A DNA stretch of 63,343 nt from Burkholderiales bacterium (GTDB taxonomy: Bacteria > Pseudomonadota > Gammaproteobacteria > Burkholderiales > Burkholderiaceae_C): contig JAFKGE010000037.1 of assembly GCA_017307865.1 (NCBI GenBank), positions 1 to 63,343 of the forward strand, in the 5' to 3' direction. Shown here one piece after another: positions 30,934-39,711 of the stretch (the stretch's first letter is position 1; each line of letters opens with the position of its first letter). The notes beneath the pieces are model-generated. The model made no database searches. It saw nothing but the letters and a program-made list of their open reading frames with translations, and was not told the DNA's origin. Both the position numbers and the translations under genes were made by a program.

Positions 30934-31835
30934 TGCAACGCCTCCTGCGGCCGCACGGCCAGGGAGCGGGCCTGCCGGCGCGCGCGGCGCGAGCGGCGCC
31001 ACTCGGCCACGCCGTAGCCGATCATCCACAGGAAGAACACCGCGCCGCCCACCAGCTCCATCACCAGCGCGTACTTGAAGCGGTAGCTGCCGGTCTCGGG
31101 GTCGTACACGGTGCACAGGATGCGCACGCGCTCCAGCAGGCCGGACAGGGTCTCGCGCTGGGTGACGGGCGCGCGCCCAAGCAGCTGGCGCAGCGGCTCG
31201 CCCAGCTGCTGCGCCGTCAGCTTGTCGCCCCACACCTGGGTGGCGATCTTGCCGTCGGCGTCGAGCACGGTGACGCCCAGCACGTGGTCGAACCCGGCCG
31301 GCGTGGCCAGGTAGCTGAAGCCGAAGGCGCGCGTGAGCGGCTCCACGATCTTGGCGTGCGGGCTGAGAAATTCCCAGTTGGGGTACTTGATGCCGTACTG
31401 GGTGGCGAACGAGCGCAGCGCCACCGGCGAATCGGCCGGCTGGTTGAAGCCGATGCTGACGACGTTGAACTGGTTGGGGCTGAGCAGTTTGTCGAGGCCC
31501 TTGACGGCCTCGTGCAGGTTGCGTGTGGTGGCGGGGCAGATCTCGAAGCAGCCGGTGTAGATGAAGCTCACCAGCAGCGGCTTGCCGCGGTACTGCGACA
31601 GGCGCACCGGCTTGCCCTGGCGGTCGAGAAAGGTGAAATCGGATGGGGTGCTGCCGATGACCGCCTGGCCGGCGGCCAGGGCGGCCGCCTCGTCCAGGCG
31701 CGGCACGGTGCTGGTCACGGCATCCTGCGCCTGCGCCCATCCGGCGGCGCCCAGCAGGGCTGCCGCCGCCAGCGGCCCCAGCATGCGTTGCGCGCGCCGG
31801 GCCGACCGAATCACCGCTTTCAGAACCACGTTCAA
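30930..31835 (-). CDS. SCO1/SenC family protein with C-terminal membrane anchor
   Basis: A 301-residue exported thioredoxin-fold copper chaperone. The signal peptide ends near AGWAQAQDA. The copper motif CxxxC is in YTGCFEICPATTRN, and the distal His ligand in GFDHVLGVTVLD. Beyond the SCO domain there is an extra region ending in a membrane helix (GGAVFFLWMIGYGVAEWRR), longer than usual. SCO proteins load CuA of subunit II, which is encoded two genes upstream in the same operon, so the role is clear. Confidence 0.9.
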   Translation of the reverse strand: MNVVLKAVIRSARRAQRMLGPLAAAALLGAAGWAQAQDAVTSTVPRLDEAAALAAGQAVIGSTPSDFTFLDRQGKPVRLSQYRGKPLLVSFIYTGCFEICPATTRNLHEAVKGLDKLLSPNQFNVVSIGFNQPADSPVALRSFATQYGIKYPNWEFLSPHAKIVEPLTRAFGFSYLATPAGFDHVLGVTVLDADGKIATQVWGDKLTAQQLGEPLRQLLGRAPVTQRETLSGLLERVRILCTVYDPETGSYRFKYALVMELVGGAVFFLWMIGYGVAEWRRSRRARRQARSLAVRPQEALH

Positions 31836-31883
31836 ACTCCAGACCGCCGCGCCACGGACGCCGCGGCGGTCAATGGCCCGGCT

Positions 31884-33584
31884 TCAGCTCAGGCCCCACA
31901 GGGTGGACAGGTACTTCCAGTTGATGAAGTAGTACAGCACGAAGGCCACCAGGAACACCATGGCCAGCACGAAGGTGCCGGGCGCGGCAAAGCCGGCCGA
32001 GCCCGCCGTTTGCGCCACCACGGTGGGGGCGGTGCGCGGGATCGGCGTGAAGGTGGCGCGCTCGGTGCCGCGATCCAGGCGCTTGCCCCAGATCAGCGAG
32101 CCGACCGTGACGTAGATATAGATCGCGCCGCCGACAATCGCCGCCACGCCACCGATGCCGACCAGGCCCATCATCAGATAGGCCGCGCCCGGCCATTCGT
32201 AGGCCAGCGGGTTGCCGGAAAAGGCCATGTCCCAGTGGCGGCGCGACACGCCCAGGGTGCCGGCGCCCATCATCACCAGGCAGAAGAAGTACATCGAGAA
32301 GCCGAAGATGTACGGCTGCCACTTGGCCAGCGTGGGCGCGATCATCTCGCGCTTGAACAGCACCGGGATCAGGTAGTAGGTCAGCGCCATGAAGGTGAGC
32401 GTGGTGCCCACGACGACGGTGGCGTGGAAGTGCCCCGGCACGTAGATCGTGTTGTGGATGATCATGTTGAGCTGCTCGGTGCCCATCATCACGCCCGAGA
32501 TGCCGCCCAGGAAGCCGAAGCCGATGATCGAGATGAACACGCCCGAGAACGTGGGGTTGCCCCAGGGCGCCTTGCGCAGCCACTCGAACAGGCCCTTGGT
32601 GAAGCCCTTTTCGCGCTGCGCCACTTCCATCGCGCCGGGCACCGTCAGGCCGTGCAGCATCGAGGCCAGCACCGCGAAGTACATGAAGTAGCTGGTGTTG
32701 ACGATCTTCCAGGGCGTGGACAGGCCCGGGTCGGCCAGCAGGTGGTGGGCGCTGGCCAGTTGCAAAAACAGGATGTAGAGCAGGAAGGCCGTGCGGCTGA
32801 CGCGCTCGCTCATGGGCTTGGCGCCGAAGACCACGGCCGCCACCAGGTACCACACCGAGATGTGCGCCGCCACGTTGATCTGCTGGGACGAGTGGCCCAG
32901 CGCCCACCAGATGGTGCGGTAGGCCAGCGGGTCGACCTGCTTGAGCAGGCCGATCGACATCAGCCAGGTGGGCACCAGAATGATGGCGCCCGACAGCAGC
33001 GTGAACACGGCGATGATGGCCGCCGTGATGGCGCCCATGGTGACCAGCGGCACCGAGCCCTGGTAGGTGCGGTCGCGCTTGGCGACGACCAGGGTGCCGA
33101 AGAACACGCCGCAGCCGATCAGCGCGCCGACCGCGAACAGGATGATCGTCAGGTAGAACCAGGACGAGGCCATCATCGGCACGTAGCTGGTCATCATGAC
33201 GCTGGAGCTGCCCTGGAAGACGACGATGTTGTTGCCGACCGAGCCGATCACCATCAGCGCGAAGGCCAGCCAGGCGATCCTGGGCGTGGCGATGCGGCAG
33301 CGCAGCAGGGTGGAGGCGCAAAAATACAGGATGGCGATCTCGAAGAAGATCAGCCAGAAGATCAGCATGTCCAGCCCGTGGGCCGTCAGCACCATGTAGA
33401 AGGTGTCGGCCTCGAGCCAGTGCACCGCCGGCCAGCGCGTGAGCACCACGCCGATGGCCAGCAGGCCGCCGAAGGCCAGAAACAGCACGCCGGCAACGGC
33501 GTTCCAGATGATCAGCTTCTCGGCCTGCGCCTCGAATTGCAGGCCCGATCGCGGGCAGGTGCGGTAGGTGGTGGCTTGTCCCAT
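31884..33584 (-). CDS. Cytochrome c oxidase subunit I-like protein, B-family type
   Basis: A 566-residue subunit I with 12-14 membrane helices. Heme ligands: His69 (LTAHGLDM) for the low-spin heme, His385/His387 in VPGHFHATVV. CuB ligands: His231 in IWWALGHSSQQINVAA and His280/His281 in ASAHHLLADPG. The tyrosine normally cross-linked to the helix VI His in O2 reductases (GHPxVY) is replaced: the sequence is GHSSQQ. It pairs with the CuA subunit II 10 bases upstream. It may reduce O2 with a different active-site residue or NO; I cannot decide. GAGGGA RBS before ATG 33584. Confidence 0.85.
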   Translation of the reverse strand: MGQATTYRTCPRSGLQFEAQAEKLIIWNAVAGVLFLAFGGLLAIGVVLTRWPAVHWLEADTFYMVLTAHGLDMLIFWLIFFEIAILYFCASTLLRCRIATPRIAWLAFALMVIGSVGNNIVVFQGSSSVMMTSYVPMMASSWFYLTIILFAVGALIGCGVFFGTLVVAKRDRTYQGSVPLVTMGAITAAIIAVFTLLSGAIILVPTWLMSIGLLKQVDPLAYRTIWWALGHSSQQINVAAHISVWYLVAAVVFGAKPMSERVSRTAFLLYILFLQLASAHHLLADPGLSTPWKIVNTSYFMYFAVLASMLHGLTVPGAMEVAQREKGFTKGLFEWLRKAPWGNPTFSGVFISIIGFGFLGGISGVMMGTEQLNMIIHNTIYVPGHFHATVVVGTTLTFMALTYYLIPVLFKREMIAPTLAKWQPYIFGFSMYFFCLVMMGAGTLGVSRRHWDMAFSGNPLAYEWPGAAYLMMGLVGIGGVAAIVGGAIYIYVTVGSLIWGKRLDRGTERATFTPIPRTAPTVVAQTAGSAGFAAPGTFVLAMVFLVAFVLYYFINWKYLSTLWGLS

Positions 33585-33594
33585 GGTGCGTCCC

Positions 33595-34137
33595 TCAGTC
33601 TTTGATGTACATCCGGCCCACCATGGTGTGGTGGCCAATGCCACAGAACTCGTTGCACACGATCGAGATCTGGCCCGATTGGTTGGGGGTGATGGTCAGC
33701 ACGTGCTCGAAGCCGGGCACCATCTGGATGTTGATGTTCTGCGGCTGCAGCGAGAAGCCGTGGTTGTAGTCCATGGCCGTCAGGTGCAGGCGGTACTTCT
33801 CGCCCTTCTTCAGCTCCAGGATGGGCCAGAAGTTCCACAGCCGGCCCAGCATGTACACGTCGGCGCCGGGCGGCGGGGCCACCACCGGGGTCTTTTGCTC
33901 GCCCTCGGTGCGCACCGTGTACTTGTCGACCATGGCCTGCGCCGCGGTCATGAACTTCTCGGGCGTGGTGCGGTAGGTCTCGGTCGACAGGTTCTGGTTG
34001 CCCCAGACGTGCCAGCCGACCATCATGACGAACATGATCAGGCACCAGGTCAGCGACAGCACGATCCACGTGCCCTCGACCCGGTCGATGGGATGCTTGT
34101 ACCAAAGCCGTTCCGACGGCGGCAGGATGGCGCTCAT
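33595..34137 (-). CDS. Cytochrome c oxidase subunit II (CuA)
   Basis: A 180-residue subunit II with one N-terminal membrane helix (about residues 24-43) and a cupredoxin domain. The CuA motif CNEFCGIGHHTM (CxxxCxxxHxxM) and the upstream His in MDYNHGFSL are complete. The single-helix topology is that of B-family (ba3-type) oxidases rather than aa3. It receives electrons from cytochrome c or another carrier; the window encodes no cytochrome c, so the donor is unknown. Confidence 0.92.
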   Translation of the reverse strand: MSAILPPSERLWYKHPIDRVEGTWIVLSLTWCLIMFVMMVGWHVWGNQNLSTETYRTTPEKFMTAAQAMVDKYTVRTEGEQKTPVVAPPPGADVYMLGRLWNFWPILELKKGEKYRLHLTAMDYNHGFSLQPQNINIQMVPGFEHVLTITPNQSGQISIVCNEFCGIGHHTMVGRMYIKD

Positions 34138-34177
34138 GGTGTTGAACCTCTTGTTGGAAGGACGATCGCGCGCCGGC

Positions 34178-34345
34178 CTACTTGGCCAGGGGCAGCATCA
34201 TGATTTCGACCACGCCCCACAGGTTGTAGACCAGCATGGGGATCAGCACGCCCAGGAACAGCAGGATGAAAGGGCTGTCCAGCAGCTGCTGCACCCAGGG
34301 AATGGGCGCGTTGGGATCGTTCAGGTCGTCGTGGTTGGGGTCCAT
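34178..34345 (-). CDS. Small single-helix oxidase subunit (first gene of the operon)
   Basis: A 55-residue protein with an acidic Asn/Asp-rich start and one membrane helix (about residues 24-48; SPFILLFLGVLIPMLVYNLW). It has a strong GGAGG six to seven bases before ATG 34345, stands 40 bases before the CuA subunit gene and reads the same way. Small one-helix subunits are common in ba3-type oxidases (subunit IIa). Family not recognised; the call is by size, topology and position. Confidence 0.75.
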   Translation of the reverse strand: MDPNHDDLNDPNAPIPWVQQLLDSPFILLFLGVLIPMLVYNLWGVVEIMMLPLAK

Positions 34346-34496
34346 CCTTGCCTCCTGCAAGCCCGTCCGCAGCCCCGCGCGGCGGACGTTGGTCGATGGA
34401 TTCTGGAGTTCGGTGGTCGGTATGGATTTGACTTGGAACAAACATATGCAAGCCATGCTTGCCGCACGTCAAGTCCGGGCACTACGATCGCCCCCC
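34346..34496. promoter_or_regulatory. Divergent promoter region of the respiratory operon and heme A synthase-like gene
   Basis: 151 bp between divergent genes, more AT-rich than its surroundings. It contains TTGACT on the plus strand (34428) and TTGACG on the minus strand (reading from 34471). Neither has a convincing -10 at 16-18 bases. I see no TTGAT-N4-ATCAA FNR site. Confidence 0.35.
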
Positions 34497-35444
34497 ATGA
34501 CGACGGCACGCACCCGGTCTCCTGCAATACCCGGCACTGCGGCCGGCGCCGATCCGTCCCTGCGCTGGCTGCGCCGCCTGGCCTGGCTGTGCGCCGCGCT
34601 GGTACTGGCCATCACCAGCCTGAGCGCCAGCCTGCGGCTGGCCAAGGCCGGCATCGGCTGCGCGCCCTGGCCGGCCTGCCACGGCGCGGCGCAGCAGGCC
34701 CTGCTGGCGCCGCCGGCCGCCGGCGACGAGGCGGCGCAGGCGCCGGCCAGCACCACGCTCGATGCGGTGCGCTCGGCGCATCGCGTGCTGGCGGTGGCCA
34801 CCCTGTTCTTGATCCTGGTCATGGGCGCGGCGTGCCGGCACGCACGCCGCGCGCGTGCCGAGTGGTGGGCGCTGCTGGCCGTCACTCTGTTCCTGGCCGG
34901 GCTGGGGCCCTGGTCCGCGCGCTCGGCGCTGCCGGCGGTGGCGCTGGGCAATCTGCTGGGCGGCTTTGCCATGCTGGCGCTCAGCGTGCGGCTGGCCGCG
35001 CCGCGCCGCTGGGCCGTTACGCCAGCCGTGCGCGCGTGGCTGTGGGCCGCCGCCGTGGCGCTGCTGGCGCAGATCGTACTGGGCGGGCTGGCCAGCACCA
35101 CGGGCTCGATCCTGAGTTGCGACGGCCTGGCCGACTGCTGGCGCGCGGCGGCCGGCCAGGGCTGGGCGGCGCTGGACCCCTGGCGCCTGCCCGGCTCGGC
35201 GGCGGGCGCGCCGGTGCAGTGGCTGCACCGGGTGGCGACCGGCGCGGTGCTGCTGCTGGCGCTGCCGCTGGCCTGGCGCCTGCGCCGCATCGATGCCTGG
35301 GGCGCCGGCGTGCTGGGCGCAGCGCTGCTGGCGCTCGCCGTGCTGGGGCCGGTGATGGTGGGTGCCGGTTTTGCCTTTAGCCTGGCGCTGGGGCACAACC
35401 AGCTGGCGGCTATCGCGCTGGCGGCGTTGGCGCGCTGGCTATGA
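34497..35444 (+). CDS. COX15/CtaA family heme A synthase-like protein
   Basis: A 315-residue membrane protein with eight predicted helices. It follows the CtaA plan with heme-binding histidines in SAHRVLAVA, WLHRVATGAVLL and ALGHNQLAAIAL, plus a Cys pair in GIGCAPWPACHG after the first helix. CtaA converts heme O to heme A. Being divergent from the oxidase operon suggests that the subunit I proteins carry a heme A-type cofactor. No ctaB (heme O synthase) is in the window. The stop codon lies in fold-back repeat copy 3. Confidence 0.75.
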   Translation: MTTARTRSPAIPGTAAGADPSLRWLRRLAWLCAALVLAITSLSASLRLAKAGIGCAPWPACHGAAQQALLAPPAAGDEAAQAPASTTLDAVRSAHRVLAVATLFLILVMGAACRHARRARAEWWALLAVTLFLAGLGPWSARSALPAVALGNLLGGFAMLALSVRLAAPRRWAVTPAVRAWLWAAAVALLAQIVLGGLASTTGSILSCDGLADCWRAAAGQGWAALDPWRLPGSAAGAPVQWLHRVATGAVLLLALPLAWRLRRIDAWGAGVLGAALLALAVLGPVMVGAGFAFSLALGHNQLAAIALAALARWL

Positions 35445-35601
35445 AGGCATGAACGAATCCCGCCCGCCCGCCTTGACCGCCAAAACCCGCCCGCTCGGCG
35501 TTGCAAATGCTCGCCGTAGCCCGAGTTACGCCTGCGCTTTGCGCCTTGATCGGACGCGTTTTGGCGATCCTTTCGGGAGCTCTGGATTCATTCACGCCTT
35601 C
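35442..35601. repeat. Fold-back repeat, family 1, copy 3
   Basis: Outer arms GAAGGCATGAACGAATCC (35443) and GGATTCATTCACGCCTTC (35584) are complementary at 16 of 18 positions. The core is the same as copy 2 with a weaker tip. It contains the stop codons of both convergent genes, ctaA-like and mltB-like. Confidence 0.8.
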
Positions 35602-36826
35602 GCAGCGCCGCCAGCAGCTTCTGCCCCGCGCGTCCGTCGGCCTTCATGCCCAGGCGCTGCTGCTCGGCCTGGATGGCCTCGCGCGTCTTGGCGCCGATCA
35701 GGCCGTCGGCGGCGCCGATGTCGTGGCCGCGCGCCAGCAGCAGGGTTTGCAGCTCGCGGTTCTCGGCGCGCGACAGGCCGGGGTCGTCGGTGGGCCAGGG
35801 CGTGACGAAGGCGATGGGCGCCGCCGGCTCGGCGATCAGGTCGGCCAGGTGGGCGATGGCCAGGGCGTAGTTTTCGCTGGCGTTGTAGCGATACAGCGCG
35901 TCGAAGTTGCGGCCGACCAGAAAGGCCGGCCCGCCGGCGGCCGGAATCATCAGGCCGGCGCTGGGCAAGTCGTCGGGCAGCGGCTGGCCGCCCGCCAGCG
36001 TCAGGCCGGCGCGGCGCCAGGCGGCGATGGGCTGTTTGTTTTTGCGGCTGGCGCCGGAGGTGTCGAAGCCCGGCGGCAGCCGCACCTCGAAGCCCCAGGG
36101 CTGGCCGGGCCGCCAGCCGGCGTTTTGCAGGAACTTGGCGGTGGATGCCAGCGCGTCGGGCACGCTGTCCACGATGTCGCGCCGGCCGTCGCCGTCGAAG
36201 TCCACCGCGTTGGCGAAGAAGGTGCTGGGCATGAACTGCGTCTGCCCGAACGCGCCGGCCCAGGAGCCGGTCAGCTTGTCGGCCGGGATGTGGCCTTCCT
36301 GCAGGATGCGCAGCGCGGCGGCGAATTCGCCGCGAAAGTAGCCTTGCCGGCGGCCGAAGCACGACAGCGTGGCCAGCGACTGCACCAGCGGGCGCCCGCC
36401 CAGGTTCTGGCCGAAGTTGCTCTCCACACCCCACACGCCGGTGACGACGGCGGCCGGCACGTCCGTCTGCTGCTCTATTTTTTGCAGCGTGCTCCGCCAC
36501 TTGGCAAAGGCCGCGCGTCCGTCCTGCACGCGCTCGGCGTCGTCCAGCATGGCCAGGTAGTCCCACACGGGGGTGGTGAACTCGGGCTGGCGGTTGAGCA
36601 GCACCAGCACCGACGGGTCGGGCGCCAGGCCCGTGGTGGCCTGCGCGAAGGTCGCGCCGCTGACGGCGCTGAAGGCCGGCGTGCCCTTCAGGCGGGCCAG
36701 GCAGGCGCTGAATTCGGCCGGGTCGGCGCTGGGGGTGGCGTCTTGCGCCAGGGCGGGCAGGGCGGCGCTCAGGCCGGCGACCAGGGTCCAGGTCAGGCGC
36801 AGGAGGCGATGGTGGTGCGAAATCAT
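35588..36826 (-). CDS. Lytic murein transglycosylase, MltB family, with peptidoglycan-binding domain
   Basis: A 412-residue periplasmic enzyme that cleaves glycan strands to 1,6-anhydroMurNAc. A signal peptide (cleavage near PALAQDA) is followed by the SLT_2/MltB domain with the catalytic Glu in VTGVWGVESNFGQNLGG, GAFGQTQFMPSTFFANA and VDFDGDGRRDIVDSVPDAL. The C-terminal PG_binding_1 domain is about residues 340-408. The last codons RRRE-stop are formed by the right arm of fold-back repeat copy 3. Confidence 0.93.
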   Translation of the reverse strand: MISHHHRLLRLTWTLVAGLSAALPALAQDATPSADPAEFSACLARLKGTPAFSAVSGATFAQATTGLAPDPSVLVLLNRQPEFTTPVWDYLAMLDDAERVQDGRAAFAKWRSTLQKIEQQTDVPAAVVTGVWGVESNFGQNLGGRPLVQSLATLSCFGRRQGYFRGEFAAALRILQEGHIPADKLTGSWAGAFGQTQFMPSTFFANAVDFDGDGRRDIVDSVPDALASTAKFLQNAGWRPGQPWGFEVRLPPGFDTSGASRKNKQPIAAWRRAGLTLAGGQPLPDDLPSAGLMIPAAGGPAFLVGRNFDALYRYNASENYALAIAHLADLIAEPAAPIAFVTPWPTDDPGLSRAENRELQTLLLARGHDIGAADGLIGAKTREAIQAEQQRLGMKADGRAGQKLLAALRRRE

Positions 36827-36865
36827 TCAAAAATGATAGCTGATCGCGCTTGCCCCATGCCGTCC
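36826..36865 (+). repeat. Partial family 2 repeat
   Basis: TTCAAAAATGATAGCTGATC followed by GCGCTTGCCCC: the head half of a family 2 repeat immediately upstream of the mltB-like start. The tail half is degenerate. Confidence 0.45.
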
Positions 36866-36897
36866 AGCACCTGAAAAGACTTGTAAAACCTGGGCCA

Positions 36898-39582
36898 TCA
36901 AGTCGCCTGCAGCGCCAGCACCAGGCGGCGCGTGGACGGGTCTTCGGCGACCGGCATGTCGGCAAAGCCCAGCTGGCGCCCCAGCTCCAGCATGCGCCGG
37001 TTCTCGGTCAGCACGATGGCGAACAGGCGCGTGGTGCCGGCGGCGCGCTGGTAGGCGATCAGCTTGTCCATCAGCAGGTGGCCCAGGCCCGCGCCCTTCA
37101 CCTCGTGCCGCAGGATGATGCCGAACTCGGCCTCGACGTTGTCCGGGTCGGCGATCGAGCGCGCCACGCCCAAGGTGCGCGGCGCGCCGCCCTCGCCGTC
37201 GACGGTGGCGATGAAGGCCATCTCGCGCGTGTAGTCGATCTGCACCAGCCGCGCCAGCTCGCTGCGCGCCAGGGCGCGGCGGCTGTAGAACACGCGCAGG
37301 CGCACGTCCTCGGGGTCCAGGCTGTCCAGGAAGGCGCGGTGCTGCGCCTCGTCCTCGGGGCGGATCGGGCGCAGCGTCAGCCGCTGGCCGTGCCAGTCCA
37401 GCGTCTCGGCCAGCGCGGCCGGGTAGGGCGCGATGGCAAAGCGTGCCGCGCCGGCGCCGGGCGGGCGGCGCACGCGCACACGGGCGTCCAGCGCCACCGC
37501 GCCGGCGTGGTCGACCAGCAGCGGGTTGATGTCCAGCTCGGCCAGCTCGGGCAGCTCGGCCAGCAGCTGCGACACCGCCATCAGGGTGTGGACGACGGCG
37601 TCCAGGTCGGCCGGCGGCACGTCGCGCCAGCCGGCCAGCAGGCGCGCCACGCGGGTGCGGGCGATCAGCGCGCGCGCCAGCGGGTCGTTCAGCGGCGGCA
37701 GCGCCATGGCGCTGTCCTTGAGCACCTCGACCGCCGTGCCGCCCTGGCCGAACAGCACGACCGGGCCGAAGGTGGGGTCGACGCTGGCGCCGACGATCAG
37801 CTCCTGCGCCTGCGGCTTGCGCACCATGGACTGCACGCTGAAGCCGTCCAGCCGCGCCCGCGGGTGGCTCTTGCCGATGCGCGCCAGCATGGCTTGCGCG
37901 GCCGCGCGCACGTCGGCCGCGTCCTGCAGGTTCAGCACCACGCCGCCGACGTCGGACTTGTGCGTGATGTCGCGCGACAAAATCTTGAGCACCACCGGAA
38001 AGCCGATGCGCGCGGCCTCGGCCGCCGCCGCCTCGGCGTCGGCCGGCACGCTGCGGGTGACCGCCACCGGAATGCCGTAGGCCGCGCACACGGCCTTGGC
38101 CTCGGGCTCGGTCAGCAGCTCGCGCCCTTCGGCCAGCACCTGTTCGATCAGCGGGCGCACCTGCGCCAGCCGCGCTGCGCCGGGGCCAGGCGCCGGGCCG
38201 GCCGGCGCGGCCTCGCTCAGCTCGGCCTGGTTGCGGCCGTAGGCCTGCAGCATGCCGATGGCGGCCACGGCCTGCTCGGGCATCTCGTAGCTGGCGATGC
38301 CGGCCTGGGTGAACAGCGCGCGCGCCTCGGCCACGGCGGGCCCGCCCATCCAGCAGGCGACGAGCGGCAGCGCGCGGCCGCGCTCGGGCCGCACGACGGG
38401 CACCAGCGCGCGCGCGATGTCGGTGGCCGGCACGATGGCGGTGGGCGAGTGGATGAACAGCAGCGTGCCGGCCGTGTGCGGGTGGCGCGCCAGCGCGTGC
38501 AGCGTGTCGACGTAGCGCGCCACCGGCGCGTCGCCGATGATGTCCACCGGGTTGCCGTGCGACCAGTTGGGCGGCAGCACGGCGTCCAGCGCGCCGCGCA
38601 GCGCCTCGTCCAGCTCGGCCAGCGGCACGCGGCGGGCGGCGGCGGCGTCGGCCGCCAGCACGCCGGCGCCGCCGCCGTTGGTCAGGATGGTGACGCGCTC
38701 GCCGATCGGCCCCTTGAAGCGCGTCAGGATCTCGGCCGCCAGGAACAGCTGCTCCAGGCTGTCCACGCGCAGCATGCCGGCGCGCGCGATGGCGGCGTCG
38801 TACACCGCGTCGGCGCCGGCCAGCGCGCCGGTGTGCGAGGCGGCGGCCTTCTGCCCCTGCGCGCTGCGCCCGGCCTTGAGCACGATCACCGGCTTGTTGC
38901 GCGCCGCCGCGCGCGCGGCCGACATGAACTTGCGCGCGTGCTCGATCGACTCGACGTACAGCAGGATGGCGCGCGTGTGGCCATCGCTGGCCAGGTAGTC
39001 CAGCATGTCGCCGAAGTCGACGTCGGCGTGCTCGCCCAGCGACACGAAGTGCGAAAAGCCGATGTGGCGCGCCTCGGCCCAGTCGAGCATGGCGGTGACC
39101 AGCGCGCCCGACTGCGAGACGAACGCCAGGTGGCCCGGCCGCGCCGCCACGTGGGCGAAGCTGGCGTTCAGGTGCGCGTGCGGCGCCAGCAGGCCGATGC
39201 AGTTGGGCCCCAGGATGCGCATCAGCGTGGGGCGCGCGGCGTCCAGCACGGCCTGCTTCAGCTCGGGCGTGAGGCCGGCGCTGATCAGCACCACCGCCCG
39301 CGTGCCGGCCTGCGCCAGCTGGCGCACCAGATCGAGCACGGTGGCCGGCGGCGTGCAGATCACGGCCAGCTCGGGCGCCGCCGGCAGCTCGGCCACGCGG
39401 GCGTAGCAGCGCGTGCCCGACAGCTCGGTGTACTTGGGGTTGACCGGCCACACCGCGCCCTGGAAGCCGCTGCTGCGCATGTTGCGCCAGAGCGTGGCGC
39501 CGACCGAAAACGGCCGCTCGGACGCGCCGATGACGGCCACCGAGCGCGGGTCGAACAGGGAATCGAGGTTGCGGATGCTCAT
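36898..39582 (-). CDS. Pat-like protein: ADP-forming acyl-CoA synthetase-like domains + GNAT acetyltransferase
   Basis: An 894-residue protein with the YfiQ/Pat architecture: CoA-binding domain (SLFDPRSVAVIGASERPFSV), two succinyl-CoA ligase-like domains (GPNCIGL, SQSGALVTAMLDWA), an ATP-grasp domain (VVLKILSRDITHKSDVGGV) and a C-terminal GNAT domain (about residues 715-890; GLGHLLMDKLIAYQRAAGTT). Pat enzymes acetylate acetyl-CoA synthetase and other proteins; the synthetase part then acts as a sensor. A catalytic ADP-forming ligase is the alternative. The His in the CoA ligase domain (ASHTGALAG) is present, so catalysis cannot be excluded. Confidence 0.88.
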   Translation of the reverse strand: MSIRNLDSLFDPRSVAVIGASERPFSVGATLWRNMRSSGFQGAVWPVNPKYTELSGTRCYARVAELPAAPELAVICTPPATVLDLVRQLAQAGTRAVVLISAGLTPELKQAVLDAARPTLMRILGPNCIGLLAPHAHLNASFAHVAARPGHLAFVSQSGALVTAMLDWAEARHIGFSHFVSLGEHADVDFGDMLDYLASDGHTRAILLYVESIEHARKFMSAARAAARNKPVIVLKAGRSAQGQKAAASHTGALAGADAVYDAAIARAGMLRVDSLEQLFLAAEILTRFKGPIGERVTILTNGGGAGVLAADAAAARRVPLAELDEALRGALDAVLPPNWSHGNPVDIIGDAPVARYVDTLHALARHPHTAGTLLFIHSPTAIVPATDIARALVPVVRPERGRALPLVACWMGGPAVAEARALFTQAGIASYEMPEQAVAAIGMLQAYGRNQAELSEAAPAGPAPGPGAARLAQVRPLIEQVLAEGRELLTEPEAKAVCAAYGIPVAVTRSVPADAEAAAAEAARIGFPVVLKILSRDITHKSDVGGVVLNLQDAADVRAAAQAMLARIGKSHPRARLDGFSVQSMVRKPQAQELIVGASVDPTFGPVVLFGQGGTAVEVLKDSAMALPPLNDPLARALIARTRVARLLAGWRDVPPADLDAVVHTLMAVSQLLAELPELAELDINPLLVDHAGAVALDARVRVRRPPGAGAARFAIAPYPAALAETLDWHGQRLTLRPIRPEDEAQHRAFLDSLDPEDVRLRVFYSRRALARSELARLVQIDYTREMAFIATVDGEGGAPRTLGVARSIADPDNVEAEFGIILRHEVKGAGLGHLLMDKLIAYQRAAGTTRLFAIVLTENRRMLELGRQLGFADMPVAEDPSTRRLVLALQAT

Positions 39583-39711
39583 GGATGAACCTTGTTGTGA
39601 TGGCCGCCCGCACCGGCGGCGAAACTGCGCCAGGTCAAGGACGGCCGGGCGGGCCGTCGCCATACTGAAGATCGACTGCCGAGCATTGTCTTTGTTCCTG
39701 GAGGATGACCC

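Noticed and set aside
34428-34480. TTGAC...GTCAA pair as an FNR/FixK site for the respiratory operon
   Set aside because: The half sites are over 30 bp apart and do not match TTGAT-N4-ATCAA.
36827-39613. Very long antisense reading frames (for example 36827-39613, 36850-39588, 40473-42719)
   Set aside because: Shadow frames of the Pat-like and maeB genes: Arg/Ala/His/Gln-rich composition caused by high GC at third positions, with no motifs or RBS.
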